Part shown: positions 32,703 to 46,743 of the stretch, piece by piece
Position numbering within the stretch: position 1 is the first letter of the stretch
Layout of the letters: each line of letters starts with the position of its first letter
NCBI GenBank assembly: GCA_021029095.1
Contig: JAJOHG010000197.1
Span: forward strand, 1-46,743
DNA length: 46,743 bases
Source: Phellopilus nigrolimitatus
Taxonomy: Eukaryota > Basidiomycota > Agaricomycetes > Hymenochaetales > Hymenochaetaceae
Direction: 5' to 3'
Translations under genes and position numbers: made by a program
The notes under the pieces: model-generated
The model's input: only the letters and a program-made list of their open reading frames with translations
Databases searched by the model: none
Told to the model about the DNA's origin: nothing

Positions 32703-33334
32703 AGACGAGGAAGACGAACAAAGCTGTATGAAGAATAATTAGGGCCGTTATCCTCGTATTTATTTGTTTCTGAAACTCACGTATGACATACATAGTTTTG
32801 CAATAAGAGTACGTTAAATTTTATGCTTCAAAGTTCAAGTTCAACCGCAGAACGCCCTCTTTCTATTCAACCGAAAAGCGAAATATGTATGTTGCTAGTC
32901 CAAAGCAGGACGTCGAAGCACTGGTTAAAAACGCGTGGCTCAAGCCAAGTGCGCGGATTAAAGGGAAGAAACACAATGCTCGGACAAAATTATGAGAAAA
33001 TGACGAGGCGGGATGTGTGTATAGGATGGGTAATTTTGTACTTCACGCGAGACGGATCAGGCGTGAGAACTATTTTCCCTAAGAAGCCAAGCAGACAGTC
33101 ATGTGATAATTACTGTGCTAATTACAAAAACACCCTTAAAAGGCAGAAATGCGTTCCCACGGATGAACGGATGCTTTCGCATTCCAAAAGAGCGCTATTC
33201 TCAGTTCTGTCAATAGGCGAAGTCGATGTGGATACGAGTGCAAGGCTTGATGGACTCGAGGCGAGCCGCGCACGTTTCTTGCAAAACTCACTAGAGTCTG
33301 GCACGTTTTTTGGACTTGGCGCGCGGGGGCGCCG

Positions 33335-34133
33335 ATGCTCGAGCACCGCCTGCGGCTGTACCTCTGGTGGAAGGCGCGCCTCGCCGTGGGCCTACGCGAC
33401 GGCAGCGGCGGGCGCACATCCCAGATGCCCATCCCGCGGAGCGAGGACGCGGCTGCCGCCGTGCGCGAGGACCGCAGCGTCGGCGAGGCGCTGCGGAAGA
33501 AGGACGCGCTGAGGGCGGAGTGGAGTGCGGGAAGGCGGCGCGTGCGAGACGGGGCGCATGCGCCTGCCGCCGCTACACCTGGGAACCAGAGCGGGGACTC
33601 GGTGGTGGCGGCGCCCGCGCGCGAAAGCGGAATGTCGGCGAAGGAGCGCGAGCGGCTGGGTATCCTCGTGGGCGAGGGCGCGATGCGCGTCGAGGCAGAC
33701 TCCATCGCCGAGTTGTGCGTTGTCTCTAGATTCAAATCATCCCGATCCATTTTCTGACGTATTTCGCGCTATTAGCTTGGCGACGCAGGATGGGGTGCTC
33801 AATCTTATCGATGACGAGGACGAGGGCGACGATGCCGTTGCCGAAGGCCTGGGAGTGCAGCCTTTCGGCGGTGCCACAGAAAGGCCGTCTATAGACGTCG
33901 ACGCGGAGATCGCGCTCGCTCTCAGCACGGGCGACGCGGAGGCGGACATCGACCCCAACTACGGCCTGCAGGCTCCACAGCAGACGGTGCCGCTTCGTGC
34001 GTACTCGGACGACACGGACGACCAGGTCCTCGAGGAGCTCCGCCCGCGCTTCATCATCATGTACGAGCCGAACCAGGACTTCGTCCGGCGGATCGAGGAG
34101 GTACTGGGAAACGAGCCCGGGAAGGCGTGCTGA
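33335..34133 (+). pseudogene. RAD1: RAD1/XPF repair nuclease relic, central fragment
   Basis: Open frame starting at MLEHRLRLYLWWKARLA and continuing ALRKKD, AGRRRVRDGA, AKERERLGIL, with an intron of about 52 nt (donor at 33715 region, acceptor ending 33775), then LATQDGVLNLIDDED and ELRPRFIIMYEPNQDFVRRIE. This is the linker between helicase-like and nuclease parts of fungal Rad1/XPF, the 5' endonuclease of nucleotide excision repair. After FVRRIE the match ends; a stop follows at 34131-34133, and neither the ERKxxxD nuclease core nor the C-terminal HhH domains exist downstream. No recognisable helicase exons precede it. I read it as a truncated duplicated fragment with intron retained. Confidence 0.68.
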
Positions 34134-34431
34134 GAGTTCATGCACCGTGGGGAGTAGATGGCCTGGTGTAGTTTGGTTCTGAGTAGAATATGGTGCTGTT
34201 GTAATTCTAAAGCACTTTCTTGTTATCGACTCAGTAATAAAAGGGATTTGTATAGTACAAGAATCCATCCCGTCAACAAGTAACGAATTAACAATGGGAC
34301 AAGACCTCGAGTCGATCGCGCGCTCACTCCAGAAGAAAGGCCATGATGCAGTCGCACCACAACCAAGTTATCTGAATTCTGGGGCGATAGTAGAAGCCCT
34401 CTCTGCAAATACTTAACGGCAGCCTGACACT
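34134..34431. other. Short spacer between RAD1 relic and GMC gene
   Basis: About 300 bases between the RAD1 relic and the convergent GMC gene. Nothing recognised. Confidence 0.4.
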
Positions 34432-37696
<3,265 letters not shown>

Positions 37697-39488
37697 TGTA
37701 CAATCTTTTTTCAATGAGTCAGAAAACGACGAGAAAGGGGCTGCAGATTAAGTTCAGAAGTACTTACTCACATGATGCTTTAAACACATAGGTAATTACA
37801 TCTTCTGAATACGTCTAGAGTAGCGCTCTTGGACGATCTGACTCTCTTTGTAGGATGGGCGCTAAATACAGCGCTCGAGAGATAGCGGGGACATACGGAC
37901 TTGTTGAGCCCGAAAGTGTAGCTGCATCTGACCTTTCCGGCTACAACAATATTGACCGGTCCCATAGCTTTGCTTCCTCGCACGTAGCTCTGAGAAGCGC
38001 CCTCAAGGACCCCTGAAGTCGCAAGCTACATATCAACACTTGCGTATCGAAAGAAAGAAACAGGAAGGAGACTAAATACCTTTTGTCGCTGTGTGCAATA
38101 CAGGAATTTGATAATATGAATGGCGAGCTGCTGTCGAATCGTTCCCAGACATTAGACAGGCTTGTTCTTGACTTCGACGTTCTCGTAATCAACCCATACG
38201 GGTTTGTACCAATGGCACTGCCACAAAATGGCCTGCGTTATGGATGCAATGATCTAGCTGCACTGGAAGAGATTACAGGAGACGACATTAGGCCTTCACT
38301 CTCAGCACTCGCGATGAACTGCATTCCACCATGCAGAACCCCATCTAGCTGATCGCCTTCATATGTCGGCCCAAAACAGTTACGTACCGTCCAGCTGGTC
38401 TCGACGAAGTCACGCACGACCATCGGCTTGCGCGAGCATGTCGGCGAGACGAGGAAGACAGACGCAGTGATCGGGTTCATGTTTTGTCGGTGATAAATGA
38501 TAGGGACATTGTATAGCTCTTTTCGAAAATCGCTAGAGAATTGAGGGATCCAAACGCAAATGTGGATGATGAGACCGCACTGTTGAATGAGGGAACCGAA
38601 AGAAACACACTAGTCGACTGGCTGAAGAAACACCCGCGAAAACGCCTTCGGAGATGCGACTCAAGGACGATTAAAAAGTGACAAACTAGGGGAGTGCAAA
38701 CGAGAAATGCATCACGCGACTTCAGGTAAGTTAGGTAGCTGGTTTTGGAATGCTGTCTAAGAAGGCCGAAGACGTCTTGTTTGGTGATGCCTGTCAGAAA
38801 AAGATGCCGAAAGCCAACAATCTCTTCACAGCTTAATGTCGCGCAAGCGTCCCATTCATTTAGCGCCTCCTAAACGTGTCCGATTTCTCGCAAATAATAT
38901 TCAGAAAAGAAAGAGCAATGACTGAGAAATCGACGCAAAGCAGGTTGTAGTTGGAGTCAAAGCAAGGTTCAAGCAATAAATTCGCAGCGGCGACGTACCT
39001 CCCTGGATGCAGCCCTCCAGCACCACCACTTCCGTCAAAAGGCATTTTTTCAAGACCGGGACAATTGCCGAACTATTTCCAGCCAAATCGCACGCCTTGG
39101 ATGGCTGATGGGCCCGCCGAGCGCACCGGTACTCGGCTTCTAATGTCCGACGCGCGGCTCAAGTGCATCGACTCGTCTATAATCTAAGGAATTCCTTTTC
39201 TACAATGAGCACGATTCTGGAAAGGGAGGCATCCAGCAGCTTGGAACACCCAATAAAAGAGCTCACTAATCACAACGCTTGTCCGACAGAAATTTCAGTA
39301 CGCACCACACCAAGTTCGGTGTCGTTTTAATTGAAGTCTTCACCAATATTCGGGGCGTCCTTTTGGTTGATCCTGATGCCGTTTGTTGGCGACAGCCCGC
39401 GGCGAGCACATAAGTCCTTGAACGCTGAGCCAGACATGTTTGTGGGAAGCAGGAGACGCGGTGACGGAGATCAGAGTCATAGGTAAAA

Positions 39489-39650
39489 TAGGGGAAGGGC
39501 TTGTGGAACCAGGTATGGAAAATCGTAGGGCTTGGCGAGGTTCGGACATGAAAATTATTTTGCGAGAAAAAAAGCTCGGCATTTTTGCCGAATGATCGCC
39601 AACAAAGACAAACAAAACATGTAAACCACGCAATGGCATTGAATCGTCGT
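39489..39650 (+). repeat. Degenerate dispersed repeat, copy 2
   Basis: Partner of 7177-7320: shared GGGCTTGTGGAACCA, GAGGTTCGGACATGAAAA, TTATTTTG, GCATTTTTGCCGAA and a closing AATGGCATT segment, all in the same order. Copies are diverged and lack defined ends. Confidence 0.4.
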
Positions 39651-39883
39651 GCCATACGCACTATACCGGTGTGTCCCTTTGAACTATAATACGCAGAGAA
39701 GACTCACATTCCTTGCAGCACATTGTGCAGGTCATCGCCTGCAGATCCATGCTCTCCCTCAGAATGTCAGCGATAGGCTTTAGACTTTTTCCGACCCCGC
39801 ATACCAAGCCAAACACAAGCTAGACACCCAACAGCAGGATTCCAGATGCCAAAGCACGGTACACAGACGAAAAAAGTACTAAC

Positions 39884-40223
39884 CAGTCGAAGGGGCAAAG
39901 GCAAGCGAAAACATGAGAGCAGAGCGCGGGCGTCCAGGGCGTCTGCCTTCGTGCGATGGATTGCAGACACAGCAACAAACGGTGACGAGAGGAGATCGAA
40001 TGCCTTGAGAAGCTGGTATGTAGTCTTCGTTGGCGTGGCGTGTTGGCTAAACATCTATAGGCGACAGTGGCAAGATCATCCCAAATAGGACGTACCTTCC
40101 TTTCTCGGACAGCACGAATACCACGAATGAGCTCTCGTCGAATTTAGCGGACTGGATGCGAAACGTTGATGGATAGATACCGGACACATCTGAAGGTACA
40201 GGCGCGAGACCCTGCTCCAATGC
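39884..40223 (-). CDS. Exons of an unresolved unknown gene
   Basis: Two adjacent minus-strand exons fit well: 40096-40223 (ALEQGLAPVPSDVSGIYPS, then FRIQSAKFDESSFVVFVLSEKG, ending at a GTACGT donor) and 39884-40046 (YQLLKAFDLLSSPFVAVSAI, ending at a GTTAGT donor). An upstream ATG exon (40330-40417, MTKSSERLYSLQETCAALPE) lies in a plausible place but does not join in phase, and the downstream continuation is unclear. Possible decayed gene. No family recognised. Confidence 0.35.
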
Positions 40224-40899
40224 CTAATGCCAGGCAGGCAGTTATGTCAATCGACACAGCGCCGTTGACGCTTACGCGTTCCAACAAAAGCAAATTTACC
40301 CTGTTAAACAAGAGCTCCGGGAATCTTACTTTCTAAGCGAACGCGGAACTGGATGGACTCGGGGAGGGCGGCACACGTTTCTTGTAAAGAGTACAGACGT
40401 TCGCTAGACTTGGTCATGGAGAGGTGATCACCGCCAGAGGCTTCAGGGGTTTAGCTTCTGGGCATCTTGAAATCCGCAAAGCAGGAACACGTGGCTGTTT
40501 CTAGCTGTCCGCCCGAGGATGATCTCTTTTGATATATCAGGATGGAGCTACGGTAAAATCACAGCTCTAAAATCAGGCAAGCCCAGAAATTATCGCATAT
40601 GCCTTGTACAAAAATACGTTCCAATCTGCCTAGAGTTTCCAACCGACACTCAACCTCACAAAAAATGATTGCTCAAAATGCAGAAGCCGCACGTAAAAAT
40701 CAACTGATAGATGCAGGCAATAAAAATACAGCAATATCTTGCTTTCCACAAGCGTTCAAACTTCTGAAACAGTGATCTCACATATAAAGGAGCAGTGCAT
40801 TTCAGCGCATCAACAGTTTTATTTAAAAAGAGTAACGCAGGCCGGACATATTTCACTTCCTCGTCGTCCTCTGCGCTCTCTGGAATCTAGTTGGAAGCC

Positions 40900-42476
40900 A
40901 TGGCCATCGGCATCGACGAGATGACACTTGTCTCCATTTTCGTAGAGTGTGTATTATATGGTGAGGAGGATTTATCACGAATCGATTATATTTGTAAAGC
41001 TCATTGGGTTCCAACAGGATTTTTCACATTTTTGTTCTCATTATCGTTCTACGTCCTGTTGTTGAAAAAGAGGGACAAGAGCGAGCGAGTCAAGAAGCCC
41101 ATGTTAATCGTCTCGATTGTCATGTTCGTCCTTGCTACTGTGGTGCGTCCATGCCTAGACTACTTGTGCTCAAAGTGCTCTTACGAAGAGCTTTCCCCTA
41201 CTGTACAGCACGTCGCGACTGATTTCAAAAGACTGCTCACCGCATACATACACAAAGACAACCCAGTCGAATACCTAGCTTTGGTCAATACGCCCTCATA
41301 TTTGCTCAAGAGCACAGTGTATACTTTGCAGACGTTGGTAGGGGACGGGTTCATGGTGCGCATCTTTACTCGCTTTTCTCGCTTGCTAACTTATGCCTAC
41401 TGAGAAAGCTTTATCGTCTGTATCTGATCTGGTCTGGAGACAGGCGTATATGCGGCCTAGTCATTGTTTGCTTCATTGCTAGTATTGGTAAGTTGATCTC
41501 GTCATTCGCTCTTGCTCGAATAATGCGAGCTTAATGAATTATGCAAGGCGTGGGCATCGGTGCGCTGCAGGCGTTTGCGCGGATCTCTTCGACCGCTCCA
41601 ATATTCATTGGCGAGCTGCACGCCTGGATCGTCTCCTTCTTCACGCTTACGCTCTTCACTAATTTTTACTGCACTTGTAAGCCCTTGCCACTTCTCCCAT
41701 AAATATCTGACTGATAAAGGTTTGATCTGCTTAGCGCTCATCGCTGCGCGCATCTTTTGGATTCATAAGAAGGTACAGGACGCCGTGAACGGCCAGAGCG
41801 TGTTATCGGCGGCGATGATCATCATCGAGTCAGGAGCAACCTACACTGCGTTCCTTGTCATATGGATTTCGCTCTATCTTGGTGGCAGCTACGCACATTA
41901 CATCATCCTCGACGGGGTCACGCAGTTCATAGTATGTCCTCTTTTGTTTCTTCTCAAATGGAATTCCTGTAACTCTAACTCCCTCTATAGGGAGTCGTGT
42001 TCTCCCTAATAATAGTGCGCGTCGGTCTCGGCCTTTCCATGGACACCGTGTTCCACGACTCCGATGCAGTGATCTCCAGCTTCGCTGTTGGCAACCAAGA
42101 CAGCTGCCACAGCCCTGAGCCGTCATCACCGGAGAAAATCAACGGCGACAAAATCTTCCGCAATTATCCACGTCTCCCACGGCCCGTGGCAATGATGATC
42201 TCGCAGATGAAGAGGGCAAGTAGTCTTGACCAGAAGGACACCACCTTGATTTCGGAATCGGCGACGATGAAATATGACGGGCCGAAATCTGAGGATTGCG
42301 GGTGGAAGCACCACCCGTTCGGAAGAAAAAATGCGTGGGACGTGGAAGATGGGGAGCATCACGAGATATCCGACGTAGTAAGCGAATCTCAGACACGAGG
42401 CGGGTTTAGCGTTTATCAACTCTGACTATTACCGCAGATCAGAGTGTCGAGAGTCTTTGAGACCGAAATTGTATAG
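40900..42476 (+). CDS. Agaricomycete seven-helix membrane protein, copy B (intact)
   Basis: Eight exons (40900-40960, 41018-41142, 41209-41355, 41409-41487, 41548-41676, 41735-41931, 41991-42377, 42438-42476) give 387 residues in one frame. Seven hydrophobic segments can be seen, with LYRLYLIWSGDRR, LTLFTNFYCTSLIAARIFW, AAMIIIESGATYT, YIILDGVTQFIG and VFSLIIVRVGLGLS as the most conserved parts; a polar tail of about 130 residues follows, with repeated Ser/Pro/His and SQMKR. This topology and the motif order are typical of a large family in mushroom-forming fungi with no known function. Copy A at 5506-7093 has the same structure but carries a 7-base deletion. Confidence 0.85.
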
Positions 42477-42672
42477 TATTCTCTAATAAATCTCATCTCG
42501 TCGTTTCTTGCAATCGTTTCTTGTAATATTAGTCTGTGTGGACAAGCTAACATCGAGCTTTTATATGGTATTGAATGCCTGACATGCTTTTTTATCCGCT
42601 TGCTCGAATCTAACCGAGGTGTAAGATCGAGTAAAGGGTCAACCATGAATGTAGATGTAGGGACTGGCTTCG

Positions 42673-43974
42673 CTAAACCTCATTTATTGCCTGCTGTGCT
42701 GTTACCGACTGCACGTCCGGTCTCTTATGCTCTTTTGTTGTGTCCTGGTCTGCAGACGGGTCTGCCGATGACTGCATATTGGATAGATGCACTGAAGCAA
42801 ATGCGAGGGACGTCATCGCTCCCGACCGATTAGCAACGTTTTGGGAGTATGCGCGACCTCGTGCCACGCGTAAGATGATAAGCAGCTGCGCGATGCCCTG
42901 AGAAGTAATTGTTAACTCTGCAATCCCTCATCCAGTACCGTCGGATGAGTCGCGAGCTTACCTGTACATGGCTTATAGATAGGAAGACGAGATTCGACAC
43001 GTTCGAATGCAGAGAGAAAGATACGATGTATATCACACCCAGCACAGAGTACAGCGCGGCGGACTCGACGAGCATGGCCACTATGGAGGTGTACGATTCA
43101 GAGTGCTCGGGGCCGAGAGTCTCCTTGATTTCTCTGCGTGCTACGAGAAGGCGTCCGACGACGAGAACCGTGTAGATGATGTTCATTCCCACTGCAATGC
43201 ACAGGTAGGCGAGCTGAACGTTGATGTTGTAGAAGACCGCGCCATCAGATTCAGTCAGAACGAGAATGGCCATCGCTAGTTCTGTGAGTTAGTTGACGGA
43301 AGTGCAGGAGAAACTGACATGACTCACCTACCGAAGCAAGGAAAAGCGTGGTCATCGGGATTACTATGTATGATCGCCAGACCCAGATGACGAAGCAACG
43401 ATAGAGCTTGTGAGTTTTATTGCAACATTAAAACGTAATTCGCGCTGCCATTCTAACTCTACGCAATTCACTTACTAGTAGTACCTCCGTAAGCCATTTC
43501 ATGATATAGTAACTAGGAACCAGTTAAGCGATCTGCCTTTACGCGACGGAAATTGTAAGGCACACCTAGCAAGCGCCATCCTATTAATCCAGTAATCCAG
43601 CTCAAGGTCGATCAATGCTGCTGGACCTCCAGGCGCATTGCGTAGATCTATCCAAATCATCTGCGTGTATTTTGCATTTCCCGCAAAGCCAATAGTCGCC
43701 AGGATGAACGTGATCGCAACATACGCAAGCATCGCTACCTGCTTCTGCTTGCTGTTGTCGCTTAAGTGCCGGGGCGTTCGAAGGAGTGCAATGAAGCTCT
43801 GGATGGTCAGAAGGAAGTAGATACCTAGGGTGGGTATAAGAGTATGTTAGTATCATAGAATGTGCGATAAGCAGATTCATGGAAGAGCTCGCCGTAAGAT
43901 ATTCCGCTGAGTAGCATGCCATTTAGCCTGGACCTCTCTAGCCAAAGGTCAGTGGGTGGTGTCGCGGAAGACAT
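42673..43974 (-). CDS. Agaricomycete seven-helix membrane protein, second subfamily
   Basis: Six exons (43893-43974, 43566-43824, 43476-43512, 43328-43406, 42962-43275, 42673-42897) give 331 residues. Motifs: GIYFLLTIQSFIALLR, AYVAITFILATIGFAGNAKY, YYIMKWLTEVLLLYRCFVIW, NIIYTVLVVGRLLVARREI, LGPEHSESYTSIVAMLVESA, and GIAQLLIILRVARGRA near the C-terminus, with a short polar tail. It belongs to the same broad set of basidiomycete seven-helix proteins as copies A and B but a different branch (YRCFVIW, GPEHS). Intron 1 uses a GC donor (TACG|GCGAGC). It converges on copy B across a 196-base gap. Function unknown; no lesion found. Confidence 0.87.
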
Positions 43975-45756
43975 GCTGAAGGAAGGATAACCGCGAGCTC
44001 AGATAGTTTCAGGCTTCTATTGTATGGCTAATGCGTTTCATACATGACGGCCTTCCGGATAAACATCCTAGGAACGGAAGTTCACTTCCCAACACCACGG
44101 TGCCATTGATGCTGATTGACAGGTGATACTGAACGCAAACTCGTCCCGCGGCATCTCGTTCTGTCCGCGCACGAAGTCCCGAGCCACTGTGTCCTCTGCT
44201 GATCACATCTAGAAAAAAGGCTGCAGGGTTGCTTCAGGGGAGGAGGGAGGAGATGAGCATTGTACATATTAATATGAAAGTAAAGAGAAAGGCGTGCCAG
44301 ACTTACCTTAAGACTGACCCGGTAGCGCTATAGCGCTGACGCGGGTATCGGTCCCGCGCTCACGACGCGGATCGGAGTCCATGCTCACCATCGAACAACG
44401 AGAGCACATAAGACACGCTCAGTCGCGCCCGATCTACGCCCGACTGTGCTCAGCGTGCTCAGATCGACCGTCCGATTCCGCTACCACCGTCACGGAGAAA
44501 TTATCGGAAGCACGTGGCATCTAGACAGTGTGCTAGATGCCAGTGGGGCAATGTACTAACGGAGAGTCGACACGGGGACGGCGGAGCACGACGATGGTAG
44601 TTGACCTTTTTCTTCAATCAGGCGGCGCGCGTTGGCAAAACGAGCGTGCGAGCATGAGTCATCACAAATTACGGCGACTCGGCCCTTGCCGAATTTGCAT
44701 CACCGTTTTGCTTCCGAACACGTGACACCGACACGTCCAGTGCATGATTGATTGATTCCAATTAATAATAAAGTTGTGTCTTTCCGGTACTCCGAGTACG
44801 CTTTTTTAGCGTTTCCCTTCGTTCATTGTCCCTCTGCATTTCTCTTCATAAAACCTAGTGCCGATGGACTGCTTCTTTGCGGCGTACAGTACGCATCTGC
44901 GGTTTTCACTCTTACGCCCGTATTTCTGTGCGTCTGTCGAGCCTGCCTCCAACTGCGCACGCATCTTCGTTTACCTCCGACTTCATCTGGACCTCGTTGT
45001 GAGGTCTCAGTTTGTTGTTGAGAGGTTGACCTGTGTATGAGACTCCTGCAGTTGGTGTCTGTGGCCTGACTACCGGCACCTTGGTCCGCGGAATACTTAT
45101 CGCCCCCGCCATCCTGTCGACTGCAGTTCTGTATACTTTATCATCATCGTCAGTATATCATACTTTTTTTTTATGAGCGCTTGTCTGAGAAAACTAAAAC
45201 ACAAAATATGCCGTCCAAACACGTCCCTAATACAGCCTGTGCATGCATCTCGCTTCTCACCATCGCCACCCCCCGCCACGCGTGCCCGTCCCCGAGTCCA
45301 TCCTGCGCCAATCCATTCACCTACTGGCATCTAGCACATTGTCTAAATGCCACGTGCTTCACAGGGATTCTCTCGTGATGGTGGTAGCGGGGTTGGACGC
45401 TTGCGATGGCTGTCAATCCGGGAGAACAGGGCGCGATCGGGCACATCTTATGAGTCCACAAGTGTCAGAGAATGAGCATGGACTCCGATCCGTTCGTGGG
45501 CGAGGGCTATATGACCCTTAAATATTATGTACGTCTGACTTATTTCTCGCACGCCTCTCTCTCCACTCTCTACTCTCTACTCTCCATTAGAATAGGAGCA
45601 TCGGGTGCCGCCCATGAACGGAGACGCGCGGAGCCAGGACACCGCTCCGAAGGGAGACTTCTTTGCCCGTGCTGAGCTTGCCGCCGTCGAGGCGCGTTGC
45701 TGCGTGCACTGCGCCCACTGGCAGTCAACGCGCCTCCACGACAGTCCAGTCTGTTT

Positions 45757-45803
<47 letters not shown>

Positions 45804-45984
45804 TGAGCGGTCAACGAGCTGCTACCGAATTTTCCGCCCGGGGTCTCATGTATACGTGAAAAGCAGAGCTTACTGAGAAATGGGTAGCGGTGTGCGCGAA
45901 ATATCAATGACCTCGCTAATAATTTAGTCTCTACATTGCGTGCGAATAATTTAGGCTCTCATAATTATGCATCAGAATGCCTCT
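43975..45984. other. Two-kilobase region without a supported gene
   Basis: The 5' flank of the seven-helix gene, then sequence with short frames (44537-44725, 44752-45021, 45097-45521) that show no family features. It contains a dinucleotide microsatellite at 45758-45800. No tRNA or transposon ends recognised. Confidence 0.35.
45758..45800. repeat. (AG)n microsatellite
   Basis: An uninterrupted AG/GA dinucleotide run of about 43 bases. Confidence 0.95.
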
Positions 45985-46625
45985 TCAACCGAGGCGACTG
46001 CGTACGATTGCTAGCATGTCTACTGCTGCCTGACTTCCTCCAAAGGTGAATCCTCCTCTGCCATCAGGTGCCGCGCTGGTGTGCACATCGATGAAGGTAA
46101 TTGGCTCGTTATGAGAGACTCCTATAAACCCTTGCGGGTCACGAAGCCCAACGTTCACAGGCTGACTGACAGGCGCGATAGATCCTAACAAAAATAAGAG
46201 TTAGATACCCTGGAAGGAATTCAAGAAAGACACAACGTCATTACCTCTCCAGTACTGTTCGATCGTTGATCTGTCCTATGAGCTGTCTGAATTGCGAGCT
46301 TCCTTGCTGGAGACTGAAGAAATGTCTGTCACTCATGTTTACTGTCACTAGAGCATAACCGCTGGACGACGAGCGACCGGGCCTCCTGACCACTCCTTGG
46401 TATATGGTCGCCCCGTCAATGGGAAGTCCATTCACGTCCGCAAGCTGGTAGTCTCTCTGGCTCCGTTCCAACGAGTTAGTATTGGTGAACACTTTCCAGA
46501 CTTTGCTCCCGATGACAAATACACCGAGGGACTCCTCGACGTATATGTTGGTTGGATATGTCTATCTCGTGATCGCGGTCTCCGTCGGTATAGGTGAATG
46601 TGGAGGCCTGACTGCTGGAGGCCAT
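45985..46625 (-). pseudogene. Inverted copy of the 191-aa gene, frame-broken
   Basis: Nearly the whole gene at 20453-21089 recurs in inverted orientation with promoter and intron. The ATG at 46625 opens MASSSQASTFTYTDGDRD, an extra six codons (SSQ-AS like) compared with the other copy. After DIS.N two bases are missing (around 46545-46565), which shifts the frame to a stop within about 25 codons. Downstream the original frame is open again (FTNTNSLERSQRDYQLAD through VLER), but the second exon carries an extra C in the CAGCCTGTG stretch unless a different acceptor is used. C-terminal sequence to QAAVDMLAIV is otherwise conserved. Recent decay after duplication. Confidence 0.72.
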
Positions 46626-46719
46626 AATACTTTCTGACTTGTAAATGTCGAGGAGATCGAGTGCTGAGGTGCTTTTGCTTCTATGAATTTGATTGAGCTG
46701 CAGAGAGTATGCTGTCTGC

Positions 46720-46726
46720 TTTTATA
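46720..46726 (-). promoter_or_regulatory. TATA box of the inverted 191-aa copy
   Basis: TATAAAA on the minus strand about 95 bases before the ATG at 46625, identical in placement to the box at 20350. Confidence 0.5.
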
Positions 46727-46743
46727 CGCTGAACATGACTTTG

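Larger units (their letters stand above)
37697..40899. other. Poorly resolved region between GMC and seven-helix gene B
   Basis: Fragments of coding character occur on the minus strand but do not resolve into a gene: a 57-residue possible peptide starting at 38480 (MNPITASVFLVSPT), a GSGGAGG-rich segment at 39000-39060 in frame with an upstream exon-like stretch but interrupted by TAG at about 39084, and exon-like frames at 39884-40223 (separate entry). A repeat resembling 7177-7320 lies at 39489-39650. It may be decayed genes plus old mobile DNA. Confidence 0.35.

Noticed and set aside
38238..38480. 80-codon minus-strand frame starting MNPITASVF
   Set aside because: It has an ATG and a GTACGT donor, and a 57-residue spliced form is possible, but there is no recognised domain and no confident end, so it is mentioned only in the regional note.
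44310..44400. GC-rich palindromic stretch resembling a tRNA
   Set aside because: No acceptor stem, anticodon arm or TTCGAATC-type box fits; only local inverted repeats are visible.

Overview
The window looks like accessory sequence from a basidiomycete, most likely a mushroom-forming Agaricomycete. The genes are split by many short introns (about 46-98 nt). Three paralogues belong to seven-helix membrane protein families expanded in Agaricomycetes, and the other recognisable genes are fungal: a Sec24/Sfb3 COPII subunit, a DUF3328/UstYa-type protein, an AA3-type GMC oxidoreductase and a monocarboxylate-type MFS carrier. All exon models were spliced by hand from GT-AG (or GC-AG) signals, reading frame and remembered family patterns. 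No search was run.

Left part (1-16.4 kb): an 11-exon MFS drug-type transporter (600-2952, minus) lies downstream of, and in the same orientation as, a small secreted precursor (3380-3880, minus). The precursor holds seven short LExxF-like units, each ending in Lys-Arg, the layout of a Kex2-processed repeat protein. Next come a seven-helix gene with a 7-base deletion (5506-7093), a broken copy of an unknown family (about 7440-7819), a monocarboxylate-type MFS carrier (10140-12318), a UstYa-like DUF3328 protein (12412-13184, minus) that diverges from a RidA-family gene (13565-14084), and the intact 411-residue member of the unknown family (14963-16415). A Kex2-type precursor, a UstYa-like protein and two exporters within 13 kb make a fungal RiPP-like cluster a testable idea. 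The genes are not contiguous and the units are divergent, so it is a hypothesis only.

Middle (16.4-34.2 kb): a TA-flanked Tc1/mariner-like MITE, two small unknown genes (114 and 191 residues), a complete Sfb3-type SEC24 gene, an alpha/beta hydrolase whose catalytic serine sits in an 11-nt micro-exon, a hAT-type MITE with a perfect 8-bp target duplication, an unknown acidic-tailed protein gene and a relic of the RAD1/XPF repair nuclease gene lacking its nuclease domain.

Right part (34.4-46.7 kb): a GMC oxidoreductase with both active-site histidines and probably a signal peptide, poorly resolved sequence, two intact seven-helix membrane protein genes, and at the end an inverted, frame-broken copy of the 191-residue gene with its promoter. 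Recurrent duplication followed by decay is the main theme: three gene families each have an intact member and one or two damaged copies.
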